Virus record (IMG/VR): IMGVR_UViG_3300037264_002168
Coordinates: 1 to 39,602 of that record
From: a virus
Reading direction: 5' to 3' (one strand)
Length of the DNA stretch: 39,602 nucleotides
Shown: one piece after another, positions 15,653-22,628 of the stretch
Layout of the letters: each line of letters opens with the position of its first letter
Numbering within the stretch: the stretch's first letter is position 1
Made by a program: the position numbers and the translations under genes
Notes under the pieces: model-generated
The model's database searches: none
What the model was told of the DNA's origin: nothing
What the model saw: the letters and a program-made list of their open reading frames with translations, nothing else

Positions 15653-15668
15653 CTAGAAAGGGGAAAAT

Positions 15669-16307
15669 ATGGGAAAAATAAAACAGTCAAAACAAGCACT
15701 CACGCTATATGAAAAAATAGGAATAGCTAAAAAGGTTCAACCCATTTCTTCTGAACAGATACTCTTCATAATGCAGAAAACCCCAAAAGAGCATATCTAT
15801 ACCCGCCCGGCAAAAGGTGGTGGATCCTGGGATTATGTAACCGGAGTCTATATTGAAAAAGTCCTCAATTATGTTTTTGGATTTGATTGGGATTTTGAGA
15901 TAAAGAATCATGGCGCAGAAGGAAACCAGATATGGGTGTTGGGACGACTTACTGTTAGAACACTAAACGACAAGACTATCATAAAAGAACAATTTGGCCG
16001 GGCTGATCTGAAACAAAAAAGAGATAAAACTGGCTATCTCGATTATGGTAATGATCTGAAAGCGGCAGCCACCGATGCACTCAAAAAATGTGCAAGCAAA
16101 TTAGGGATTGCCAGTGACGTGTATGGAAAGAATGAATTTAAGGAAATAAAGACAGTTGAGATTGAAGAACTACCAACACCGGAAAAGACAGATGCGAAGA
16201 AAATGACGGATTCAAAACCAAAAACAGAAGCATCACTAAAGAAACATGAGATAAAAGATCCGACAGTTATACGCGGTGAACTTTTGAAGAAAGAGGGGAA
16301 ACTATGA
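15669..16307 (+). CDS. Rad52-like single-strand annealing protein
   Basis: The 212-residue protein has a conserved core with YVTGVYIEKVLNYVFGFDW, IWVLGRLTVR, KEQFG and DLKAAATDALKKCASKLGI (about residues 50-150). It is the phage Rad52/Sak-type recombinase pattern. A charged, Lys/Pro-rich tail follows. Such proteins coat and anneal single-stranded DNA in phage recombination. GAAAGGGG precedes the ATG by 6-13 nt. A nuclease gene lies two genes downstream, giving an exonuclease/annealase pair comparable in logic to lambda Red. Confidence 0.8.
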   Translation: MGKIKQSKQALTLYEKIGIAKKVQPISSEQILFIMQKTPKEHIYTRPAKGGGSWDYVTGVYIEKVLNYVFGFDWDFEIKNHGAEGNQIWVLGRLTVRTLNDKTIIKEQFGRADLKQKRDKTGYLDYGNDLKAAATDALKKCASKLGIASDVYGKNEFKEIKTVEIEELPTPEKTDAKKMTDSKPKTEASLKKHEIKDPTVIRGELLKKEGKL

Positions 16308-16750
16308 AAATAACTATTGAATTAGATAATCTCAGTGAACTTGTATCAAAGGCAGACCTTATATTCCTAGAACCCAGGGCAGAAAAAATCTTATTGAAAC
16401 TCATTGATATTCGGGAGCAAGTGGAAAATGCCATAGATCAAGCAGAGAAGAAATTAGAGGATGCGGCTTTGAAAATAAACCCGAATTTCAAGAGTATCCG
16501 GTCCGATAAGATAAAAGTATTCTATCGAGCCTATGGTGCACGGTATCTTCTCGATGAAAGCATTATTGCCCTGATTCCGACAGAACTCTATACCGCAGAA
16601 AAAAAGACAATCTATAAAGTAAACGCTGACGCGGTAGAAAACTGGACTTCAATAAATAAAGGGATGCCGGTAGGAATCAGTGAGCGCGAACGGACAAAAA
16701 GTCTCAAATTTGATAAAAAAGAGAAAGATGAGGTGGAAAATGGAAAATAA
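16304..16750 (+). CDS. Hypothetical protein between annealase and nuclease
   Basis: The 148-residue protein is largely helical in the first 60 residues (LLKLIDIREQVENAIDQAEKKLEDA). A mixed segment follows (KVFYRAYGARYLLDE...LIPTELYTAEKKTIYKV) and the tail is charged. It overlaps both neighbours (ATGA at its start, 11 nt at its end), so it is tightly coupled to the recombination genes and may act with them. Family not recognised. Confidence 0.6.
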   Translation: MKITIELDNLSELVSKADLIFLEPRAEKILLKLIDIREQVENAIDQAEKKLEDAALKINPNFKSIRSDKIKVFYRAYGARYLLDESIIALIPTELYTAEKKTIYKVNADAVENWTSINKGMPVGISERERTKSLKFDKKEKDEVENGK

Positions 16751-17351
16751 ACTTCGCGCATCATTTACTGTAATGAACGTGTGGGCACAGGGAAAATGGG
16801 AAGATGCGATCAAATATTATTTCAAGTTAGATCGTGTAGTCACTCCCGCCATGGAGGAAGGGTTACGATTTCATAAGGAATGGGAGAATGAAATAAAAAG
16901 GACATCAAACATACCGGCGATCTTCGGAGAAAAGAAATTAGAACGTCCCGAAACTGAATTACATCTGAACACAGAACTTTCTGATTGGCTTATACTTACC
17001 GGAAAAATTGACCTTCTTGACCAACCCACAGTCTATGAATGGAAAACAGGCAAAAGTGAAAGTGATTTTTACGCACGAACCTATCAATTGCCGGTCTATG
17101 CTTTGCTTTGTACTTATAACAATAAATTAGTTACAAAAGGAGAAGTGCATCACTACGATCAATACACGAAAAAAGCAGACATGAGCATCGTATGGATTAC
17201 CGATAAAATGCTGAAAGACGCCCTGAATTGGGTTGAGACACTTGGAAGCGAAATGGCAGATTATTTTACTAAAAATGATTTGTTCCAAAAATATGGAAAT
17301 TATCAAACCGATGAAAACGGAATAACAAAATTTATACCGGCAATTGTATGA
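16740..17351 (+). CDS. PD-(D/E)XK nuclease, Cas4/RecB-like exonuclease
   Basis: From ATG 16740, preceded by GAGGTGG, the 203-residue protein carries the nuclease core: FHKEWENE near 44, GKIDLLD with D91, VYEWKTGK with E100 and K102, then YQLPVYALL with Q116. This is the RecB/Cas4-like arrangement of the PD-(D/E)XK superfamily. No four-cysteine iron-sulphur cluster of Cas4 is visible. It probably resects DNA ends for the Rad52-like annealing protein upstream. Confidence 0.75.
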   Translation: MENKLRASFTVMNVWAQGKWEDAIKYYFKLDRVVTPAMEEGLRFHKEWENEIKRTSNIPAIFGEKKLERPETELHLNTELSDWLILTGKIDLLDQPTVYEWKTGKSESDFYARTYQLPVYALLCTYNNKLVTKGEVHHYDQYTKKADMSIVWITDKMLKDALNWVETLGSEMADYFTKNDLFQKYGNYQTDENGITKFIPAIV

Positions 17352-17632
17352 AAACCAAAGTACGAAATACATCCATTCAAGCATTTCGGAGTATAGACAA
17401 CCTGTCCCACCGTCAAGAAGACGTTCTATCGGCATTAGGAGGGCTAGGAACGGCTTGCAATTTAGAGGTTGCCTCCTCACTTCATTTACCCATAAATAGT
17501 ATCACCCCCCGGATGAATGAATTAGTCAAAATGGGAGAAGTTATAGAGTCTCACCGAGCAGTTAATCCTATAACACATAAACGGGTTATTTACTGGATGA
17601 TAAAACAAACACAAGAGAAGTTATTATTTTGA
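17348..17632 (+). CDS. Winged-helix DNA-binding protein
   Basis: The 94-residue protein overlaps the nuclease gene by ATGA. Residues 20-90 fit a winged helix: LSHRQEDVLSAL, ACNLEVASSLHLPINSITPRMNELVKMGEV, then a beta wing with HKRVIYWMI. This resembles MarR-like or phage replication/regulatory wHTH domains. A regulatory role is inferred. Confidence 0.65.
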   Translation: MKTKVRNTSIQAFRSIDNLSHRQEDVLSALGGLGTACNLEVASSLHLPINSITPRMNELVKMGEVIESHRAVNPITHKRVIYWMIKQTQEKLLF

Positions 17633-17636
17633 CTAC

Positions 17637-17673
17637 TTGACAAAGAGTTTACAACCATTTATACCTAGACTAT
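17637..17673 (+). promoter_or_regulatory. TTGACA/TATACC promoter
   Basis: TTGACA (17637-17642), 17-bp spacer, TATACC (17660-17665), 8 nt, ATG 17674. The upstream half is identical over 22 bases to the glycosyltransferase promoter at 9255(-). Confidence 0.8.
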
Positions 17674-17835
17674 ATGAAAAATATCATAATATTCTCACTT
17701 TTCAGTTTTGGAGTTATTGTCTTTTTCACTCTCGCTTCTCCTCATCTTAAAGCATACAATAAATACGTTTGTGCAACCTACGGATTTTATGAAGATTGCC
17801 GGACAAAGTTACCAGAAGAATTGAGGTTAAAATGA
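17674..17835 (+). CDS. Small single-span membrane protein
   Basis: The 53-residue protein (MKNIIIFSLF...) has one hydrophobic segment at residues 3-22 that could be a signal anchor, followed by a polar domain with two cysteines (C33, C42). Promoter and ATGA overlap with the next gene support it. Function unknown. Confidence 0.6.
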   Translation: MKNIIIFSLFSFGVIVFFTLASPHLKAYNKYVCATYGFYEDCRTKLPEELRLK

Positions 17836-18215
17836 AACCAAGAACCAAAAGACAAAAAGGAAATTCTTTTGAATTAGAAATAGCGAAAAGTTTGCGTGAT
17901 GCTGGATTAGATAAAGAGGGAAAACGTATGCCACTCTCCGGCGCGATGTACGGATTTGAAAGTGATGTATTTACCCGACTTCCTATTTCTATCGAATGTA
18001 AACGGCAAGAAACAACAAAATTTTCAGAATGGTATAGACAAGCGGAAAGTGAAGTAAGTAGTTCAAAAATGCCCGTTGTTGTTTGGAGAGAAAATAATGG
18101 GCAACCCTTCGCGTTTTTGAAATGGAGTTCTTTATTAGAAATAATGGCGTATGCTTTACAAGGAGGTTGGATTGATAAACTACCATTTGGAAAACCCAAA
18201 AAATATGAGAGATAA
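17832..18215 (+). CDS. PD-(D/E)XK nuclease, Holliday-junction-resolvase-like
   Basis: The 127-residue basic protein has the core of small archaeal/phage Hjc-like nucleases: SFELEIAKSL with E14, FESDVFTR with D45, SIECKRQE with E55 and K57, and FSEWYRQAE. It probably resolves branched DNA before packaging or during recombination. ATG 17832 overlaps the previous stop. A diverged second copy of its C-terminal codons follows at 18221-18289, pointing to a past duplication or recombination. Confidence 0.7.
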   Translation: MKPRTKRQKGNSFELEIAKSLRDAGLDKEGKRMPLSGAMYGFESDVFTRLPISIECKRQETTKFSEWYRQAESEVSSSKMPVVVWRENNGQPFAFLKWSSLLEIMAYALQGGWIDKLPFGKPKKYER

Positions 18216-18220
18216 ATTGG

Positions 18221-18289
18221 GAAGATATACAAAAAGGATGGATAGACCGATTAACATTTCCTAAACCTAAAAAATATGAAAAAACTTGA
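18221..18289 (+). pseudogene. Relic of a second nuclease C-terminus
   Basis: An open frame here reads KGWIDRLTFPKPKKYEKT and stops at 18289. It closely copies the end of the preceding nuclease (GGWIDKLPFGKPKKYER). No start codon precedes it. It is the leftover of a duplicated or exchanged nuclease gene. It overlaps the start of 18276-18458. Confidence 0.7.
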
Positions 18290-18458
18290 TTCGTTTAATG
18301 ATGACATTGTACGGTTTGGGGTAGGATGGCCGGAAATGGAATACAAAAGACGCTCAATAAGTCTATGGAGTGTCTATAAATTCTTTATCCGGGTAATAGA
18401 AATTTTATTTGTCCTGTTAATTGTCAGTATAATTGTTATTATTGTTTTTGATTTATAA
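18276..18458 (+). CDS. Small single-span membrane protein
   Basis: The 60-residue protein has a polar N-terminus and one strong membrane segment at about residues 37-58 (VIEILFVLLIVSIIVIIVF). It begins within the nuclease relic. No Shine-Dalgarno site is obvious. Function unknown. Confidence 0.5.
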   Translation: MKKLDSFNDDIVRFGVGWPEMEYKRRSISLWSVYKFFIRVIEILFVLLIVSIIVIIVFDL

Positions 18459-18473
18459 AAACATAGTACCTTG

Positions 18474-18538
18474 AAGCGGATTGGGAATGAAATTTATAAC
18501 TGAAAAGTTCTGCGCAGGCTAACTTTCCCAATCCACTT
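18474..18538 (+). ncRNA. Structured leader element before 18566
   Basis: GGATTGGGAA (18478-18487) pairs perfectly with TTCCCAATCC (18525-18534), extended by AAG/CTT across one mismatch. Inside, AAGTT/AACTT encloses CTGCGCAG. The element sits in an otherwise gene-free 107-nt gap, upstream of a purine-rich ribosome site for ATG 18566. It is probably a folded mRNA leader; its class is not known to me. Confidence 0.5.
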
Positions 18539-18565
18539 GAGGGTAGCAAGAAAGAGAGGGGGTAT

Positions 18566-18913
18566 ATGAGTTATTTTCACGATGAAAATGAAATAACAGT
18601 ATGTGGTTGTCACGATACAGATGTTCAACTTATATGGACATTTGCATTTCCATATCACGAGTTTTGGTGTCCTGCGTGTGGTGCTCATTACGGAATGGTG
18701 GGTGCAGGACGAAACGCAAAATGGAATTGGCGAATACACAATCAATATGTAAAAGATTTAGAACAGTCACGAAGGTTTTTAACCGCAAATGGGATACTTT
18801 GCTGTGCAATGTTTAAGTATAAAGGCACATATATTAAACCATTAGAAATGCCAGAAAAATTACGAAAATATTATGAACGTGAAAGTAAAAAATGGAAATA
18901 TAGAATAGTTTAG
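18566..18913 (+). CDS. Zinc-binding hypothetical protein
   Basis: The 115-residue protein has a possible zinc site in residues 13-40 (VCGCHD and WCPACGAHYG), a central aromatic region, and a basic C-terminus. GAGAGGGGG precedes ATG 18566. Its stop is TAG, rare in this genome. No family recognised. It precedes the rtcB leader RNA and probably shares its transcript. Confidence 0.6.
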   Translation: MSYFHDENEITVCGCHDTDVQLIWTFAFPYHEFWCPACGAHYGMVGAGRNAKWNWRIHNQYVKDLEQSRRFLTANGILCCAMFKYKGTYIKPLEMPEKLRKYYERESKKWKYRIV

Positions 18914-18915
18914 CA

Positions 18916-19123
18916 CCTTTCTCATCTGTAGAAAGCTGGAAGTGACTGACAAGGATAGGTTAGGTTTGCCAGCCGAAGTGTCCCGATTTGTGGCAACAGA
19001 ACGGGGATTAGATAAAAAATTATCTAAATGTAGGGTGACTATACGAGTTATAGAACTATGGCTTACATGGGTCTATCTTGTCAAATCCCTACCTTCCAGC
19101 TTTGTGGAGAGGAGAAGAGGAAT
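18916..19123 (+). ncRNA. Candidate structured RNA with pseudoknot, leader of rtcB
   Basis: A 210-nt gene-free gap. AAAGCTGGAAG (18932-18942) pairs with CTTCCAGCTTT (19093-19103). GACAA-GATAG (18948-18958) pairs with CTATC-TTGTC (19073-19082). TTGCCA (18966-18971) pairs with TGGCAA (18991-18996), and CCCG in its loop (18982-18985) pairs with CGGG (19002-19005), a pseudoknot. There are hairpins at 19008-19027 (8 bp) and 19039-19053. CTTTCT (18917-18922) can compete for AGAAAG, and CCTTTCTC may cover the GAGAAGAGG ribosome site. This suggests a riboswitch-like or substrate RNA. Confidence 0.6.
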
Positions 19124-20320
19124 ATGCAAGTAAATACAGAAGGAAATATACCAGTTAAATTATGGCTTGATGATATTGAAGATAATGCGATGGAACAAGT
19201 AAAACATCTATCTATACTTCCATTTGCATATCATCATATTGCCATCATGTCTGATGCTCATCAAGGATATGGTATGCCTATTGGTGGAGTTTTAGCTACT
19301 ACTGATGTGGTAATTCCCAATGCAGTAGGTGTGGATATTGGGTGTGGTATGTGTGCGGTTAAAACTTCACTGACTGAACTTCCAGTAGAAAGATTAAAGG
19401 AAATCATGGGTAAAATTAGACAAACTATCCCTGTTGGGTTTGCTCATCATAAAGACAGACAAGATATGAAGTTAATGCCAGAATTGGATAGAGAAAAAAA
19501 TTATATAACAGACGCATTCAACCATGGTTCTGGAATTGTATCAAGAGAATATGATAAGGCATTGTATCAAATAGGTACTCTTGGTGGAGGAAATCATTTT
19601 ATTGAAATCCAAAAAGGGTCAGATGGTCATATTTGGATAATGATACATTCAGGTTCTCGGAACTTTGGATTGCAAATTGCAGATTATTACAATAAAAAGG
19701 CAGTTGAATTAAACGAAAAATGGCACTCAAAAATTCCAGAAGAATGGGAGTTAGCATTTTTACCAATAGATAGCGATGAAGGGCAAGCATATATCAAGGA
19801 AATGCAATACTGTGTAGAGTTTGCTTTGGCAAATAGAAAATTAATGATGGAACGAATTGCTGATATTTTTGACAAAAATACTTCCGCTCCATTTATTGAT
19901 ATGAATGAAATGATAAATATTGCTCATAACTATGCTTCCCTAGAACATCACTTTGGAAAAGATGTATGGGTTCACAGGAAAGGAGCAACTCTGGCACAAG
20001 TAGATACCATAGGCATTATTCCTGGGTCGCAGGGAACACATAGTTATATTGTAAAAGGAAAAGGCAATCCAGACAGTTTTGAATCCTGTTCTCATGGTGC
20101 TGGTCGGAAAATGGGAAGGAAACAAGCACAACGGACATTAAACCTTGAAGAAGAAAAAAAACGACTGGATGATTTAGGGATTGTGCATGCGATACGGGGA
20201 GTACAGGATTTAGATGAAGCACCAGGGTCGTATAAAGATATTGATATAGTAATGAAAAACCAACAGGATTTAGTAGATGTTCTCGTTGAATTGACACCAA
20301 TGGGAGTTATAAAAGGATAA
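19124..20320 (+). CDS. rtcB: RNA ligase RtcB
   Basis: The 398-residue protein joins RNA ends bearing 2',3'-cyclic or 3'-phosphate to 5'-OH ends with GTP and Mn2+. Family signatures are present: SDAHQGYGMPIGG near 43, VDIGCGM with D71 and C74, GGGNHFIE 154-161, HSGSRN 175-180, HRKGAT 284-289, and SHGAGR with the guanylylated His at 324. The length matches cellular RtcB. ATG 19124 was chosen for the GAGGAGAAGAGG site; earlier starts lie in the structured leader. In phages RtcB is thought to repair tRNAs cut by host anticodon nucleases. The abnormal tRNA-like element in this genome makes that context interesting. Confidence 0.93.
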   Translation: MQVNTEGNIPVKLWLDDIEDNAMEQVKHLSILPFAYHHIAIMSDAHQGYGMPIGGVLATTDVVIPNAVGVDIGCGMCAVKTSLTELPVERLKEIMGKIRQTIPVGFAHHKDRQDMKLMPELDREKNYITDAFNHGSGIVSREYDKALYQIGTLGGGNHFIEIQKGSDGHIWIMIHSGSRNFGLQIADYYNKKAVELNEKWHSKIPEEWELAFLPIDSDEGQAYIKEMQYCVEFALANRKLMMERIADIFDKNTSAPFIDMNEMINIAHNYASLEHHFGKDVWVHRKGATLAQVDTIGIIPGSQGTHSYIVKGKGNPDSFESCSHGAGRKMGRKQAQRTLNLEEEKKRLDDLGIVHAIRGVQDLDEAPGSYKDIDIVMKNQQDLVDVLVELTPMGVIKG

Positions 20321-20322
20321 CT

Positions 20323-20394
20323 ATGAAATACGCTCTTATCGCTCTCATCTTTTATACGCTTGGTTTAGTAACTATTTTGTACTTTGCTTTATAA
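20323..20394 (+). CDS. 23-residue membrane peptide
   Basis: MKYALIALIFYTLGLVTILY... is a single hydrophobic helix starting 2 nt after the rtcB stop, with AAAGGATAACT upstream as ribosome site. It is probably real given spacing, signal and composition, but too short for family assignment. Confidence 0.45.
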   Translation: MKYALIALIFYTLGLVTILYFAL

Positions 20395-20420
20395 ACGCAG
20401 TATCCATGAAAGGAGTTTTT

Positions 20421-21290
20421 ATGTGCAACTTTTACTCTTGTATTGTTGATAAAAAATTGAGAATTTTAGATGCCATAGACATAAATGACAGCCATGAGGC
20501 AACTATTGATAAATACAAACTCAACGATAATAAATTAGAAGAACGGGATATTGTGAGGCTTGAAGTAAATCCAGATATTGAGAAATTGACCAAAACATTT
20601 GATAAAAAGTTTTGGACATATAAAGTAGACGAACAAAAAACACTCCCCTCATGGTACACGGAAAATGAGAAGAAGATACAGAAGTTAGTCTTTGATAAAC
20701 TCCATGATGATATATGGCAGAAATACATTTTAGTAGATAAGAAAATAGAACAATCTACTCACAGAATTAGTGTTTGTAAAAATTCTCATATAGAAAAACT
20801 TATACACGATATTGGTTGGATGGAAGGCTCCAGTACAGTGGAAGTGATGAGAGACTCCAGTACAGTGGAAGTGATGAGAGACTCCAGTACAGTGAAATGG
20901 ATGAGAGGCTCCAGTACAGTGAAATGGATGAGAGGCTCCAGTACAGTGAAAGCGATGGAAGACTCCAGTACAGTGGAAGTGATGAGAGACTCCAGTACAG
21001 TGAAAGCGATGGAAGACTCCAGTACAGTGGAAGTGATGAGAGACTCCAGTACAGTGAAATGGATGAGAGACTCCAGTACAGTGAAAGCGATGGAAGACTC
21101 CAGTACAGTGGAAGTGATGAGAGACTCCAGTACAGTGAAATGGATGAGAGACTCCAGTACAGTGGAATGGATGGAAGACTCCACACAAGCCATTACCTAT
21201 AACGGAATGAAATTTATTAAAAAACAAGAAGGGGGTAAAACCGTCATTATTGACCGAAGCGGAGAAAAAGTAAAAGTAAAGATTGGATAA
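20421..21290 (+). CDS. 27-bp tandem-repeat protein (SSTV nonapeptide repeats)
   Basis: ATG 20421 has AAAGGAG spaced 5 nt upstream and is preferred to ATG 20406. The 289-residue protein has a charged N-domain of about 135 residues (EVNPDIEKLTKTFDKKFWTYKV, LPSWYTENEKKIQK). Thirteen nonapeptides of the form (D/G)SSTV(E/K)(V/W/A)M(R/E) follow, then a 38-residue C-domain (AITYNGMKFIKKQEGGKTVIIDRSGEKVKVKIG). The regular repeat suggests a beta-solenoid. Function unknown. The gene's C-domain resembles short beta domains that follow such repeats in other phage proteins, as far as I recall. Confidence 0.75.
   Translation: MCNFYSCIVDKKLRILDAIDINDSHEATIDKYKLNDNKLEERDIVRLEVNPDIEKLTKTFDKKFWTYKVDEQKTLPSWYTENEKKIQKLVFDKLHDDIWQKYILVDKKIEQSTHRISVCKNSHIEKLIHDIGWMEGSSTVEVMRDSSTVEVMRDSSTVKWMRGSSTVKWMRGSSTVKAMEDSSTVEVMRDSSTVKAMEDSSTVEVMRDSSTVKWMRDSSTVKAMEDSSTVEVMRDSSTVKWMRDSSTVEWMEDSTQAITYNGMKFIKKQEGGKTVIIDRSGEKVKVKIG
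20826..21176 (+). repeat. 13 tandem copies of a 27-bp unit
   Basis: Each unit begins GRCTCCAGTACAGTG. Twelve bases (TCCAGTACAGTG) are invariant in all 13 copies, while four codons vary: GAA/AAA, GTG/TGG/GCG, AGA/GAA, GGC/GAC. Variant order shows a higher-order 81-bp period. The array has no stop in several frames on either strand, producing long spurious frames. Confidence 0.95.
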
Positions 21291-21307
21291 GTATGAAAGG
21301 ATAACCT

Positions 21308-21481
21308 ATGACTAATAAGAAAAAGAAATGGAAACAAACGTGGGTAAATAATGAGTTGAAAATGGCCCGACTAATAGGAAAAGACTCTATTGAAGTTCGT
21401 GATTTATACTGGACAGAAGGATGGAGAGGATTACTTTATGGATTTCGTAAGCCATCTGCAAAAAAGAAAGGAGTTCTATGA
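21308..21481 (+). CDS. Small basic hypothetical protein
   Basis: The 57-residue Lys/Trp-rich protein (MTNKKKKWKQTW...) follows the repeat gene, with AAAGGATAACCT upstream, and overlaps the next gene by ATGA. It may bind nucleic acid by charge; no family recognised. Confidence 0.55.
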   Translation: MTNKKKKWKQTWVNNELKMARLIGKDSIEVRDLYWTEGWRGLLYGFRKPSAKKKGVL

Positions 21482-21831
21482 CGGATACTATTGAAAAAGG
21501 GAAAAACGATTGGAGTATTTTAGATATTTTACAAGCAATTCACGTTCATGGATTTGATGGTGATTTTCAAGATAGTGATGATTTAGAAAAAGAAATACCA
21601 TCTATGTCAGTACGAACAGCATTAGAGAAAATAAACTCTCTCCTCGCTGAAACAAGGAAAGAGGAAGTAGAGAAAATAAAAGAAATTATAGCTAAAGATA
21701 GACCTATGTTCATAAAAAATAATATCGTTTCTCTTTTAAAAATTGAGGAAGTCAAAAAAATTCGTTCACAATTACGGAAAGAAATACTTGATGATCTTTC
21801 TTCTCTCTCATCAGAACAGGAGGGAAAATGA
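21478..21831 (+). CDS. Hypothetical helical protein
   Basis: The 117-residue protein is acidic and helical, with a coiled-coil-like C-terminal half (INSLLAETRKEEVEKIKEIIAKD...IRSQLRKEILDDL). GAAAGGAG overlaps the upstream gene and gives a good ribosome site. Function unknown. Confidence 0.65.
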   Translation: MTDTIEKGKNDWSILDILQAIHVHGFDGDFQDSDDLEKEIPSMSVRTALEKINSLLAETRKEEVEKIKEIIAKDRPMFIKNNIVSLLKIEEVKKIRSQLRKEILDDLSSLSSEQEGK

Positions 21832-21832
21832 T

Positions 21833-22009
21833 ATGGGATTAGGAACGGGTATTGAATGTGAACGATGTGGTGAACAAGTTTATAATGACGGTCACGTTAA
21901 CCTTAAAGAGCAAGGAGACGACCACAATTTATGTAGTGTGTGTATTAAGGAAATGAAAAAAGCAGATTGGGATAATAATAACCCTGACTATGAACAGGAG
22001 GAAAAATGA
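21833..22009 (+). CDS. Small zinc-ribbon protein
   Basis: The 58-residue acidic protein has CERCG (residues 9-13) and CSVC (about 34-37), a likely four-cysteine zinc site. AGGAGGGAAAATGAT precedes ATG 21833. It overlaps the next gene by ATGA. It is one of a cluster of small zinc-binding early proteins. Confidence 0.65.
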   Translation: MGLGTGIECERCGEQVYNDGHVNLKEQGDDHNLCSVCIKEMKKADWDNNNPDYEQEEK

Positions 22010-22221
22010 ACCATCCATGTTTATGCGATATTTGTTTGAAAGCACGAGATAGCGAATTAAGACGTTTTGAAGAGGCAATGGATAAGCTAGAGAGAGAAAA
22101 TCGGTGTATGTGGTGCGGGAGAAAAATGCACAATGTCAAAGATTCTATCACTGGGAAAATAAGTCCATATCTTTGGAAATGTGATTGTTTTTCAAAAAAT
22201 ATAGTTTTTTCTAAAGGATAA
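22006..22221 (+). CDS. Small zinc-binding protein
   Basis: The 71-residue protein has CLCDIC at residues 5-10, a helical linker, CMWCG at about 34-38, and CDC near 58. AGGAGG lies 5 nt before the ATG. Possible nucleic-acid binding; no family recognised. Confidence 0.65.
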   Translation: MNHPCLCDICLKARDSELRRFEEAMDKLERENRCMWCGRKMHNVKDSITGKISPYLWKCDCFSKNIVFSKG

Positions 22222-22222
22222 T

Positions 22223-22312
22223 ATGTCTACACTATACACGTTGTATACATGTTGTATACATGAGGAATATACCAAGAATGCCAGTAGAATAAAACAACTA
22301 CCGAGAATCTAG
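22223..22312 (+). CDS. 29-residue peptide over operator-like repeats
   Basis: MSTLYTLYTCCIHEEY... starts after AAAGGATAAT and ends with TAG. Its early codons coincide with two tandem TTGTATACATG repeats, so the frame may be incidental to a regulatory site. Confidence 0.3.
   Translation: MSTLYTLYTCCIHEEYTKNASRIKQLPRI
22241..22262 (+). promoter_or_regulatory. Tandem 11-bp palindromic operator-like repeat
   Basis: TTGTATACATG occurs twice in tandem (22241-22251 and 22252-22262), each holding the perfect palindrome TGTATACA. Centres are 11 bp apart, one helical turn. A third degenerate copy precedes at 22230-22240 (7 of 11 bases). It is probably a protein-binding site. Confidence 0.5.
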
Positions 22313-22318
22313 GGAAAT

Positions 22319-22585
22319 ATGGATAATAAAGAATGCTGTTTTTATTGTGAGTCTGCAACAAGAAAAAATTGCGATAACTTAACTAATCCATATCGTGAGA
22401 GTGTGTGTCAAACTATTGAAAAGAAACGTGAAGAACAACCGAAAACTACTTTTTGGCTTGGATGTCCCGAACACGGAACCCTTGCCACAGATATGCTTTT
22501 AACCGACGTTTCAGTAATATTTGACAATCATAGGGAAGTATGTGGGGAATACCTTACCATTCTTCCTCAAAGCGCTAAAAAGTGA
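22319..22585 (+). CDS. Cysteine-rich hypothetical protein
   Basis: The 88-residue protein has an N-terminal Cys cluster (ECCFYCES, NCDN, SVCQT; residues 5-31) and a later CPEHG. It is likely metal-binding. AGGGAAAT precedes ATG 22319. It lies between the operator-like repeats and the chaperonin promoter. Function unknown. Confidence 0.6.
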   Translation: MDNKECCFYCESATRKNCDNLTNPYRESVCQTIEKKREEQPKTTFWLGCPEHGTLATDMLLTDVSVIFDNHREVCGEYLTILPQSAKK

Positions 22586-22592
22586 AAGATTA

Positions 22593-22628
22593 TTGACAAG
22601 AATTATAATATATTTATATAATTAAATT
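22593..22628 (+). promoter_or_regulatory. TTGACA/TATAAT promoter of chaperonin operon
   Basis: TTGACA (22593-22598), 18-bp spacer, TATAAT (22617-22622), six bases, ATG 22629. The predicted transcript is leaderless. Both hexamers are perfect consensus. Confidence 0.85.

Noticed and set aside
18942-19133. Possible 63-residue gene upstream of rtcB
   Set aside because: It lacks a ribosome site, has odd composition, and lies within extensive predicted RNA structure.
20826-21176. CRISPR array
   Set aside because: Units are tandem with no spacers and lie within a coding frame; no cas genes are present.
20730-21227. Several long frames on both strands across the repeat array
   Set aside because: A 27-bp unit without stops keeps other frames open. 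Only the frame with a Shine-Dalgarno site and flanking non-repeat domains (20421-21290) is credible.
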